Positions 31,873 to 41,333 of a DNA stretch of 49,288 bases are shown piece by piece. Source of the DNA: Ectothiorhodospiraceae bacterium (lineage in GTDB: Bacteria; Pseudomonadota; Gammaproteobacteria; Nitrococcales; Aquisalimonadaceae); contig JAFIFU010000024.1 of NCBI GenBank assembly GCA_020831885.1, positions 1 through 49,288 of the forward strand, written 5' to 3'. Under the pieces are notes generated by a model. It was not told the DNA's origin. It worked only from the letters and a program-made list of their open reading frames with translations, and did not search any database. Positions within the stretch are counted from its first letter, which is position 1; the number at the start of each line of letters is the position of its first letter. A program made the position numbers and the translations under genes.

Positions 31873-32095
31873 TCAGCCCCCGTTGACATGAACTATCAAT
31901 ATTACGCTGGCATATTTTTCTGGACCCGACGCCCGCAAAGTATTGCACGCTTGCCAGGCATTAAGTTAGCCATCGCTCATAACGACTCTTTGTTTTGTAT
32001 GCGGGGAAGGTCAGGTTCGAATGTACACAAAGGAACCCACTGAGACACTTCGTGACGTTCCTGTAAATCAAAAACCCCACATCGATAAGAATACC

Positions 32096-33868
32096 CTAAC
32101 CTCGGTTTTGTGAAACGACTAGTCCTTTTGCGAAGGTTACCTCTCCGCTCAGCTTAAACGGGCCTCCGGAAGGAGGGGTGGCCGTACAGTTATTGACAGA
32201 ACTCCAAGGGCGGGGATTTCCAGCCGTGGCGGCAGCGCCTAGACTGCCGACGCCGAGGTCCCGCTTCGGGACAACCTCCCAAACCCCGCGGGTCGGGATC
32301 GTCACGCCGTCGTATTCCAGCCCGAACGGTCGCAGCGCCGCGGGCTCCTGATAGCGGTTGGTATCCAGCTCTCCCGTGTCTGTCATCCACCATTCGAGCC
32401 GGGCCACGCGAACCGGCCACTCCGAGCGCTTACCGATCGGCCCGCCCATAGCGCGCACGAATGCCCACCAGTCGCCCTCATCGGCGGCCTTACGCACCTG
32501 TTCAATCAGCCCACTGTGTTCGCCCTTTAGCCGCCTAGCTTCGCGCCAAACGCCGACCGGCGGCCCGCCCACTTGTTGGAACTGCCGAATTCCGTGCACC
32601 GAGGCCCACGTCACAACCCGTTCAGCAACGGTTTCCGGCTGTTTTCCCAGGACCTCGTCGGGGGCCTTGGGATCGTCAGAGCGAAGCGCGAATCCATCAA
32701 TGTTCTTCGCAATGTACTTGGCGATGTAGCCGGTCGCGCTGCCCCGTGATTTGTCGATCCGCTTGAAGGTACAGCGGTGCCGGTTGGCGCCTGGCTCGTC
32801 CGGCGAGTCCTCGAGCGCATAGTGTCGGACGATCCGGCGGGCGGTCTCGAGCTGTTCCGGTGGAAGAAACACCAGCAGATGCCAGTGCGGCGTGCCGTCG
32901 TGATGGGGCTCTACAACGCGGAACCCATACGGGGAAATGCCCTGCCGTTGGAAGGCGGCCCGGATCCGCGCCCATACCGTCTTGATATGGTCGTGCGCTT
33001 CCCGCACGGTTGATCCATCAAAGGCCTCATTTCGCTGGCCACTGCGGCTGTGCACCGCATGGAAGCGCGACGGTGCGGTGATGGTCCAAAAGTCACCGAC
33101 GTGGCCTAGGTCATCCGCGACCACCTCAAAGCCGCGGGCTCGCACCATCAACTCGGCCCGGCGGTTCGCCGGGTTCGCGATGCTCGCCTCGATCAGTTCA
33201 TCGAGGTCAAACTCTTGACCTTCCTCGCTGACCGCCACCATGGACGAGAGAATGGCCTGATTACGGATTTGTTGTTGGCGCCGTCGGCGCAACGCACTGT
33301 CGGTCACGTATAGCTGGGCACGCTTGTGAACCAGGCCGATCTGCCGGCCCACATTCTCAGCCGTACGATTGACCATCTTGCGCAGTTGACGACGCCACCA
33401 ACGCTCATCTCGGCAACGAGCAACGAGCCCTTCCTCACCGCTGACCTTTGGCTCTTTGATGTGGAAGTCTTCAAGCATCGTCCGGCAAGCATCCGCCCCT
33501 GATCGCCAAAGTCCCCGGGCAAGACTTTTCGCCTTGCCTCTTATCGCGTCCTCATCAGAGGCGAGGCACAACCGGCTCTGGCGCGCTTGCTCGGCCAGGT
33601 CTCCGAGCCATCGGTTAGCCTCTGCGCGGCCGCCTGAGCGCTTTGCGATGCGCGTATAGGATCGGGTCAGCGGTTTCCGCCACTCGGCCGGCACCCACCG
33701 CAGACAGGCATGCACAAAGTCCAAATCATCGGGATGCGTTTCCAGCGTTGTCGGAACACGGCGCAACGAGGACTCTACCGAGGTCCGGCCATCAGGCCAG
33801 ATGTAGGGAACCTGAAAACTGGTCCAGCGGTATTCGAGTCCGATGAGCTCGGCGGGAAGCGCGTGCAT
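32096..33868 (-). CDS. HUH replication endonuclease (phage/satellite GpA-like, rolling circle)
   Basis: A 590-residue initiator that would nick the origin and stay covalently linked to the 5' end. The HUH metal motif is in GTPHWHLLVFLP (H328, H330), and two tyrosines lie in GYIAKYIAKNI (Y381, Y385), the paired-Tyr arrangement of phage P2 gpA-like enzymes. The N-terminal 200 residues are helical and basic. The start has GGAGGGAGG about ten bases upstream. The repeat-rich region immediately upstream is the likely target. It marks the island as capable of its own replication. Confidence 0.88.
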   Translation of the reverse strand: MHALPAELIGLEYRWTSFQVPYIWPDGRTSVESSLRRVPTTLETHPDDLDFVHACLRWVPAEWRKPLTRSYTRIAKRSGGRAEANRWLGDLAEQARQSRLCLASDEDAIRGKAKSLARGLWRSGADACRTMLEDFHIKEPKVSGEEGLVARCRDERWWRRQLRKMVNRTAENVGRQIGLVHKRAQLYVTDSALRRRRQQQIRNQAILSSMVAVSEEGQEFDLDELIEASIANPANRRAELMVRARGFEVVADDLGHVGDFWTITAPSRFHAVHSRSGQRNEAFDGSTVREAHDHIKTVWARIRAAFQRQGISPYGFRVVEPHHDGTPHWHLLVFLPPEQLETARRIVRHYALEDSPDEPGANRHRCTFKRIDKSRGSATGYIAKYIAKNIDGFALRSDDPKAPDEVLGKQPETVAERVVTWASVHGIRQFQQVGGPPVGVWREARRLKGEHSGLIEQVRKAADEGDWWAFVRAMGGPIGKRSEWPVRVARLEWWMTDTGELDTNRYQEPAALRPFGLEYDGVTIPTRGVWEVVPKRDLGVGSLGAAATAGNPRPWSSVNNCTATPPSGGPFKLSGEVTFAKGLVVSQNRG

Positions 33869-33898
33869 GCCGGGCTAGCCTCCCTCCGTCAGGCGGTA

Positions 33899-34125
33899 GG
33901 CTATAGGGCAGGCCTCCCCCTTTAGGGTCTGGCCCCATCCTCTGGCGGCCCCTATAGGGCGACGCAATGCTATAGGGGGTGGAGACGAAAGCGGAGGCAG
34001 CCGCCTATACGTCACGAGACCAACGACAGGGAAATGCCCGTAAACGTATAGAGGAAAATCTTCGCGCGACTTCGGCCCTATACGGGGGCCTATTCCCGTA
34101 TACAGCGCGCGCCCCGTATAGAGGG
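33899..34125. repeat. Candidate origin: cluster of CTATA/GTATA repeats
   Basis: In this 324-base gap between the initiator gene and the AlpA-like gene, eight motifs of the form CCTATAGGG or CGTATAGAG occur: starts near 33901, 33950 (a perfect CCCTATAGGG palindrome), 33970, 34005, 34045, 34076, 34095 and 34112. Both orientations occur. Such dense short repeats next to a replication initiator are typical of an origin with initiator-binding iterons. They could also be AlpA-type regulator sites. A further CCTATAGCG is in the MazG-like gene. Confidence 0.6.
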
Positions 34126-34192
34126 CTGCACGCCGCGGCTTCAGGGGCGGACGCAAGGTGTGTGCGAAGGGAGTACGCATACCGCGTCCGCG

Positions 34193-34387
34193 CTACTGCT
34201 CGCTGGTGGAATGGCGAACCCGGGAGCCAAGGTAGGCTTCCAAGTCAGCTTGCCGATAGCGAACCGCACGGCTCCCGACCCGAACAAACGGGATACGTGC
34301 CCCCGCCCAGCGATCGCGCTCCAGGAACGCTTTACTCATGCCAATGTAGCGGGCAGCCTCTGCGGTGGTGAGCAATGCCGAGTTCAT
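34193..34387 (-). CDS. AlpA-family helix-turn-helix regulator / excisionase-like
   Basis: A 64-residue DNA-binding protein. The winged-helix/AlpA pattern is clear: LLTTAEAARYIGMSKAFLERD, then IPFVRVGSRAVRYRQADLEAYLGS. The start at 34387 is chosen because GGAGG lies seven bases upstream; the frame is open nine codons further. In P4-like elements AlpA activates the integrase gene and helps excision. It faces the repeat cluster at 33.9-34.1 kb on the same strand as the initiator. Confidence 0.85.
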   Translation of the reverse strand: MNSALLTTAEAARYIGMSKAFLERDRWAGARIPFVRVGSRAVRYRQADLEAYLGSRVRHSTSEQ

Positions 34388-34537
34388 CAATACGCCTCCG
34401 GTTACGAACAACATGGGCGTATGCTGGCGGTATCCGGCTCAGCGAAAAATTGGCGTGGACGCGAGAAACTAGGTTTCTTGGCCTGCACCGATAGTTTCTC
34501 TACAACCTCCAGGCAGCCTTAAGGCGGGAGATGGGAC

Positions 34538-34939
34538 GTGGATTTAGCGCGGTATATGGAGGAACTTCGCGCGTTTGCGGCCGAGCGAGACTGGGAACAG
34601 TTCCACAGCCCGAAGAACCTCGTGATGGGGCTCGCCTCTGAGGCGGGGGAATTGCTGGACGTGTTTCGCTGGCTCTCGGAAGAAGAGTCGCGCCGCATTA
34701 AGCAGGACCAACCGGGCGAATACGCCGAAGCGCGCAAGGAGCTCGCCGACATACTGATCTACCTCCTGCGCCTCGCCGACACCCTCGATATCGAGCTCGA
34801 AGCCGCCTTGCAGGAGAAAATGCGGATCAACGCAGAGAAGTACCCTATAGCGCTCGCGCAGGGGAATGCGCGCAAATACAACCGCCGTCCTGGCAGTGAA
34901 AAGGAGAGCAACGCCGGAGGAACAAAAAAAAGCGAGTGA
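34538..34939 (+). CDS. MazG-like nucleotide pyrophosphohydrolase
   Basis: A 133-residue protein of the all-alpha NTP pyrophosphatase group, close to dCTP pyrophosphatase 1 (RS21-C6-like). It has FHSPKNLVMGLASEAGELLDVFRW with the metal-binding ExxE, and ELADILIYLLRLAD with the ExxD. These enzymes hydrolyse (d)NTPs to (d)NMP and pyrophosphate, and can clear non-canonical nucleotides. The start is GTG with GGGAG seven bases upstream. It ends six bases before the HNH nuclease gene; cotranscription is very likely. Confidence 0.85.
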   Translation: MDLARYMEELRAFAAERDWEQFHSPKNLVMGLASEAGELLDVFRWLSEEESRRIKQDQPGEYAEARKELADILIYLLRLADTLDIELEAALQEKMRINAEKYPIALAQGNARKYNRRPGSEKESNAGGTKKSE

Positions 34940-34945
34940 GCAGCC

Positions 34946-35938
34946 ATGCTGAAAGAAGCGTTAGAACGCATTGGTGCGGAATACGCTAACGCACGGGAAA
35001 ATCGCCCTCTCAAAGGCGATGAGTTGGCAGAGTTCATACGCCAGGACGCCGCCGACGCCGTTCGCGCAGTACTCGCCCCCGCTGACCCGGCACGGACGCT
35101 CAAAATCGAAGGAAGCCCAGGCAAGGGCAACTGGGCCTATGTCCCCTGGATTGCCGTGTTCGATCCGGTGGTCACGACAACAGCCACCCGAGGCTATTAC
35201 GTCGTTTACCTCTATTCGGCCGACACACAACGCCTCTACCTATCCCTAAACCAGGGAACAACGGCGATTCGCGATGAGTTCGGCGCGCGCTATACGGATG
35301 AGCTTCGGCGGCGCGCCCAGCTCATATGCCAGCGGGTCCCAGAATTCAAACCACGATTTAATGATGCGCCGATCGACCTGGCCAGCTCCGCCTCGTTGCC
35401 CGCGGGCTATGAGGCCGGCCATGCCTTCGGTGTTCGCTACGACCTCGGCCACATACCATCCGATGAGCGACTATCAACCGATCTGCGCGATATTGTCCGG
35501 CTGTACCACAACCTGACCGCCCGCGGCGGCCTCGATGCTTCTCTGGAAACGGATGAGTTCGACGACGAGCTCCCGGACGGTGCCTCGATCGTTGAGGTCC
35601 GGCGATATCGGCTGCACCGGCGAATAGAACGTGATTCCACCGCCGCAAGAAAGGCAAAGCGGGTTCACGGCTACATTTGCCAAGTGTGCGGCTTTGACTT
35701 CAAAGCCGTCTATGGAGAACTGGGAACGACGTATATCGAAGCTCACCACCTGACGCCGCTCGCCGATCTACCGGAAGGCGAGCCAGCCCCACAGGACCCG
35801 GAGACCGACTTTGCTGTGCTTTGCTCGAACTGCCATCGGATGATTCACAAGACTGGAGCCCCGGGTGATCTGGAAGGACTGGCCCAACGTGGGCAGGTTG
35901 CGAACTACCGCGCCCTGCTCGAGCTACTGGACGCGTGA
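34946..35938 (+). CDS. McrB-N-terminal-domain / HNH endonuclease, candidate modification-dependent nuclease
   Basis: A 330-residue protein. Residues 10-180 match the DUF3578/MrcB_N family (GNWAYVPWIAVFDP, TRGYYVVYLYSADTQRLYLSLNQG), the DNA-binding domain of the McrBC restriction system. Residues 240-305 are a zinc-stabilised HNH domain: C245 and C248 in ICQVCGF, H267/H268 in IEAHHLTPL, and C293/C296 with N295 in VLCSNCHRMIH. The two parts suggest a stand-alone enzyme that recognises modified DNA with the first domain and cuts with the second; this is inferred from the domains. It follows a nucleotide pyrophosphohydrolase gene. Confidence 0.85.
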   Translation: MLKEALERIGAEYANARENRPLKGDELAEFIRQDAADAVRAVLAPADPARTLKIEGSPGKGNWAYVPWIAVFDPVVTTTATRGYYVVYLYSADTQRLYLSLNQGTTAIRDEFGARYTDELRRRAQLICQRVPEFKPRFNDAPIDLASSASLPAGYEAGHAFGVRYDLGHIPSDERLSTDLRDIVRLYHNLTARGGLDASLETDEFDDELPDGASIVEVRRYRLHRRIERDSTAARKAKRVHGYICQVCGFDFKAVYGELGTTYIEAHHLTPLADLPEGEPAPQDPETDFAVLCSNCHRMIHKTGAPGDLEGLAQRGQVANYRALLELLDA

Positions 35939-35973
35939 TCGCGGGCGAAGAGAACGCCGTCTCGCGAGAAGGC

Positions 35974-36666
35974 CTATCCCGTCGTGCCCTTCCGCGGCCG
36001 TCCACCCTTTTTGAGCCCGGGCGGCCGCGGATCTAAGTCCTTGATCCATTTGCGAAGCGCGGGTTCTTTGTATTGCTTGCCGTTGCCATAAATCCGAATC
36101 GCATGATGCCGCGTCATGGCGGCAATAGTCATTTCCGGATGCTCATCCCACAATGTCCTTGCAATGGCTCGGCAGAGCTCTCGATCGCGTTGGCTCTGAA
36201 GCGTGGGCACCTCTTCACCGGCGGGCTCCGCAGGCGCCATCCCCATCGCATCGAGTAGGGGCTCGGGCACACCGATCCGTTTCTTAATCGCCCACTGCAC
36301 GAACTCCCGCGCCGGGATCTGCTTCTTCCACCGACCTTTCAGTTCCAGGTCCGCGCGGCCCAGGATGCCCTTAAACGCTCTTACCTGCGCATCCAGCGCG
36401 GCATGACCCGGCAGCCCGAGGGGGCGATCGGGCAGACAGCCGGCCAGGAGGTTCGCGGCCTCCTCCGGCGTCCAATAGTCTCGCAGCGCCCAAGCGCGGC
36501 ACGTAGCCGGATAGCCGGTAGGCAGGCGCATATTCCGCGGAGCATCTGCTGCAGCTTGCCGTACGCGCGCCGCATGCGCGTTCCACTGTTCGAGGATATC
36601 GGCCGGCGTCTTTGGGGAGGCCTCACCTGCCTCCTTGTTGATGGTTCGGTTCTTCTCGTCAGTCAT
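35974..36666 (-). CDS. Island hypothetical protein with basic C-terminus
   Basis: A 230-residue soluble protein of no named family. It has a segment like those in phage-satellite proteins (YPATCRAWALRDYWTPEEAANLLAGCLPD), a helical middle part, a PTLQSQRDRELCRAIARTLWDEHP region that could be a DNA-binding motif, and a basic end (KKGGRPRKGTTG). It lies 60 bases upstream of the integrase-gene 3' end and on the same strand, as accessory genes often do in such islands. Role unknown. Confidence 0.65.
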   Translation of the reverse strand: MTDEKNRTINKEAGEASPKTPADILEQWNAHAARVRQAAADAPRNMRLPTGYPATCRAWALRDYWTPEEAANLLAGCLPDRPLGLPGHAALDAQVRAFKGILGRADLELKGRWKKQIPAREFVQWAIKKRIGVPEPLLDAMGMAPAEPAGEEVPTLQSQRDRELCRAIARTLWDEHPEMTIAAMTRHHAIRIYGNGKQYKEPALRKWIKDLDPRPPGLKKGGRPRKGTTG

Positions 36667-36726
36667 GCAAAGCGCTCATCGTGGACGTAAACCATTCGCT
36701 GGTAACCAATCAGGGCCACAGGCCCC

Positions 36727-37971
36727 TTACGCGCCTGCACGCAGACGGACCACATCACCAGAGGGCCCGTAGCCCGCTGCGCTGAGCAGCGAATCGGCAA
36801 TCCGCTCGACCGGCTCGCGCAAGCGCTCAACATTGGTCACGATATAGCCGGCGGTCACATCCCCGCTGACTTTATGGTTCACCAACTGTTTGAGGGCGTA
36901 GTACGGAATATCCAGACTTTCCGCCACGGTGACAAATGTCCGCCGCAGATCATGCGGCGTGAACGCCACGCCGGAGCGCTCTGTCACCTTGCGCATCTGC
37001 GGTCGCGGCTCTTGGATATGGCCATGCTCCCCGGTCCCAGGGAACACGAAGGGAGAGACCGCGCCGGCGTGACGTGCGCGCAACATGTCCGTGATGAACG
37101 CCGAGAGCGGCAAGGTCAGTGGTTCGCTGTTCTTGGTGTCACCCACGGTCAGCGTCCGATCGACGAAGTCGATGGCCTCCCACCGCAGCCCCATGCCCTC
37201 AGAGCGCCGCAGCCCGGTGAAGAGCAGGAGCAAGAGCAGGTCCGCGACCGTCCCCGCTTGCGCGTCGCCGGCTTCGTCTTTAAGCGTGAAGACTGCCTCA
37301 AACCAGGCCGGCAACTCACTGCGCTTGATCAGCGTGCGACGCCGCTCGACCCGGTACCAGGCGCGGGTATGCGAGAGGCGGTCCACGGGATTATCCGGGA
37401 AGAGGCTATTGCCGTCCGCATCCTCGTACTGGCCGCGGGCAAAGTTGAAGACGGCGCGTAGCACGCGCATCGCGTTGTCGGCGCGCGCGGGGCTGCGTTC
37501 CCCGAGCTTCTGGTGGCGGCGTGAGACTGCGTCCTTGCTGATGGTCGCAAGCGGCCGATCGCGCCAGTCGGGGAACGACTCGCGCAGGTGGCGCCGGTAG
37601 TCGAGGACCGTGCTCGCTTTCAGCTTCTTACGCACCGTGAGATAGGTCTCGAATACCTCGCCCAAGGTCATGCGCCGATCGGCTTCCACCTTCCCCTCGG
37701 TGATGGGGTCCGCACCGCCGGCGACCTCGCCCAGGAACTTCTGCGCGGCCTTGCGCGCCTGCTCGACGGTGAGCGGCCCGTACCGCCCCAGGGTCTTGCG
37801 CCGCACCTTGCCCTTAATGCGGGTCTCAACGATGAAGCTCTTCACGCCCCGCGGCGTGACACGCAGGGCGAAGCCCGTCAACTGCGTATCACGGTAGTAC
37901 TCGGGCTTGTCGCTAGCAGGTGGGCTGATCCGGTCAACCACGGATTTTGTCAGTCGTGCGTGCATCCCCAA
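36727..37971 (-). CDS. Tyrosine integrase of the island (P4-like)
   Basis: A 414-residue site-specific recombinase. The N-terminal DUF4102 arm-binding domain is recognisable (LTKSVVDRISPPASDKPEYY, LTGFALRVTPRGVKSFIV). The core-binding region spans about 105-205 and the catalytic domain has Arg in FTGLRRSEGMGLRW (R255), HDLRR (H340, R343), H366 in LVNHKVSG and the nucleophile Y376 in AGYIVTN. All catalytic residues appear present, so it should be active. Its start is about 170 bases from attR. The GTAGAC repeats in that interval are candidate arm sites. Confidence 0.96.
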   Translation of the reverse strand: MGMHARLTKSVVDRISPPASDKPEYYRDTQLTGFALRVTPRGVKSFIVETRIKGKVRRKTLGRYGPLTVEQARKAAQKFLGEVAGGADPITEGKVEADRRMTLGEVFETYLTVRKKLKASTVLDYRRHLRESFPDWRDRPLATISKDAVSRRHQKLGERSPARADNAMRVLRAVFNFARGQYEDADGNSLFPDNPVDRLSHTRAWYRVERRRTLIKRSELPAWFEAVFTLKDEAGDAQAGTVADLLLLLLFTGLRRSEGMGLRWEAIDFVDRTLTVGDTKNSEPLTLPLSAFITDMLRARHAGAVSPFVFPGTGEHGHIQEPRPQMRKVTERSGVAFTPHDLRRTFVTVAESLDIPYYALKQLVNHKVSGDVTAGYIVTNVERLREPVERIADSLLSAAGYGPSGDVVRLRAGA

Positions 37972-37990
37972 ACAGTCCCATGGTTTAAAA

Positions 37991-38116
37991 AGTAGACACT
38001 ATGTAGACACTTTCGATCAAAAAAGCGCCGACGGCTTCAAACACCATGGGACGTCAAATCGCGCGCAACGTCAAGCATTGCCGTCAATTTCAAACAGCAA
38101 CAAATTTTAGGTAGAC
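37991..38116 (+). repeat. Candidate integrase arm-type sites, right end (three GTAGAC repeats)
   Basis: AGTAGACAC and ATGTAGACAC are 11 bases apart at 37991-38010, and GTAGACAAT lies at 38111, near attR. The spacing and the orientation of the pair match the pair at the left end. Confidence 0.6.
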
Positions 38117-38139
38117 AATTTCAGGGAGGCACCAAAAAA

Positions 38140-38187
38140 ACTCATAATCCCTTGGTCCCAGGTTCGAGTCCTGGCGGGCCCACCATA
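38140..38187 (+). repeat. attR: 48-bp direct repeat, right boundary of the island
   Basis: A perfect copy of the 3' part of the tRNA gene at 28018-28065, without the 5' half, so it is not a functional tRNA. It marks the right junction of the element. Confidence 0.95.
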
Positions 38188-38244
38188 AATAAACTGTAAA
38201 AACAGGTTTTTACGGCTTTCTTCAGTTCACCATGATCATCCACG

Positions 38245-38840
38245 CTAGGCAGCGTGACTCGATCGTGACTCAATGGCATCGAGTCGGGCGACCGCGGCCC
38301 GGACATTGTCCGGCGCCAGATGCGCATAGCGCTCTGTCATCGTGATGCCGGCATGCCCGAGCAGATCTCGGACTTCCGCCAGAGGAGCACCGGCTGAGAC
38401 CAGCCATGCGGCACACGTGTGCCGAAGGTCATGAACCCGAAAGTCCTTAATGCCGGCAACAGCACATGCCTTCGCGAACCCTTTATGGAGCCACTGTAAC
38501 GGCTCGCCGTTCGCGCGGCACAGCACCCATGGTGAGTTGGGACAATGTTTGTCCACAAAGCGCTTCCGGACAAACAACACCCGCATAGCAATCTTGTCGA
38601 GCGGAACACTGCGGCGCCGCTTCGTTTTCGTATGCCTGCCCTCTAGGGAAGCGTTGATCTATTCCCCAGAACGACACCCGGTATGGAAAGCCAAGGAAAT
38701 GAAGTCAGCCAGGTAAGGGGGACGGGGATTGGACCGGGCAGCCTCCACCAATGCATCAGCCTGCCCCCGGGTAATCCAACGGACACGTCCTTCGGGCTCA
38801 TTCAACTTGCGGCCCACAAACGAGTTTGAACCGCCTCGGG
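38245..38840 (-). pseudogene. Decayed second tyrosine integrase (C-terminal half)
   Basis: Two in-frame pieces on the minus strand belong to one integrase. The upstream piece (from about 38840) reads NEPEGRVRWITRGQADALVE and AFHTGCRSGE, the catalytic arginine region, then hits a stop near 38659. The downstream piece continues in the same frame, GRHTKTKRRRSVPLDK, VHDLRHTCAAWLV (H and R), DLLGHAGITMTERYAHL (catalytic Tyr), and ends at 38245. About ten residues expected after SGE seem missing, and the N-terminal domain is absent. It is therefore truncated and dead. It borders thiS upstream (beyond about 38860) and the attR of the island downstream. Not the integrase of the present island. Confidence 0.85.
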
Positions 38841-38866
38841 TGATGAGGGAACCGCGCAAGAAGGAG

Positions 38867-39061
38867 TCAGCCGCCATCGACGGCCTGGACGATATCCACT
38901 TCATCTCCCGGAGCAAGCCGGTATCGAGCGTACTCCCCGCGAGGGATCACACGGCGGTTTACCGCCACTGCAACGCGCTCGGGGTAATCGCCCTGATCCA
39001 GCAGATCGACGAGACGGGTGCCGTTTCTCATCTGTCGTGGCTCACCACTGACGACGATCAC
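38867..39061 (-). CDS. thiS: Sulfur-carrier protein ThiS
   Basis: A 64-residue ubiquitin-like protein that carries sulfur to the thiazole of thiamine. It ends in the required Gly-Gly tail (IVQAVDGG), and has the pattern GTRLVDLLDQGDYPERVAVAVN followed by RRVIPRGEYARYRLAPGDEVDI. The start is taken as the GTG at 39061 (VIVVSGEPRQMRNG); the frame is open further upstream but without homology. It lies 37 bases after thiC and is cotranscribed with it. thiG, its usual neighbour, is not present; a dead integrase lies downstream instead. Confidence 0.85.
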   Translation of the reverse strand: MIVVSGEPRQMRNGTRLVDLLDQGDYPERVAVAVNRRVIPRGEYARYRLAPGDEVDIVQAVDGG

Positions 39062-39098
39062 GGCTGCCCCATACCATCGTTGGCACCAGCCATGGCGC

Positions 39099-41128
<2,030 letters not shown>

Positions 41129-41333
41129 TCACTGAATTATTGCCCAGCACACGCTTCCGTACGCCAGGGCACGATTGAGACTACCCCTCATGAAAGAAGA
41201 CGACAAGCCCAATGAGACTCCACCGGGGCCCCTCAGCCGCGAAGACACTCGTGGAGCAGAAAGCGCCTGCCCCCGGGGCATCAGGGCCCCTCACGCCTCA
41301 CTCACAGACCATCACCAGCAGCGGGATCCGGTT

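Larger units (their letters stand above)
28066..38187. mobile_element. Integrated tRNA-borne satellite-like genomic island (about 10.1 kb)
   Basis: Bounded by perfect 48-bp att repeats and carrying a tyrosine integrase, an AlpA-type regulator, a HUH replication endonuclease and a repeat-rich candidate origin, but no capsid, terminase, tail or conjugation genes. This content fits a phage satellite or replicative integrative element (P4-like integrase). Between about 28.1 and 32.0 kb the sequence is clearly richer in A and T than the flanks, so that part was acquired from a different source. Cargo includes three gene cassettes that look like defence. The integrase lies at the tRNA-distal end, not next to the tRNA, an unusual layout. 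Confidence 0.9.

Noticed and set aside
38140-38187. Second tRNA gene
   Set aside because: Only the 3' half of a tRNA; it lacks the acceptor 5' strand and D arm, so it is attR.
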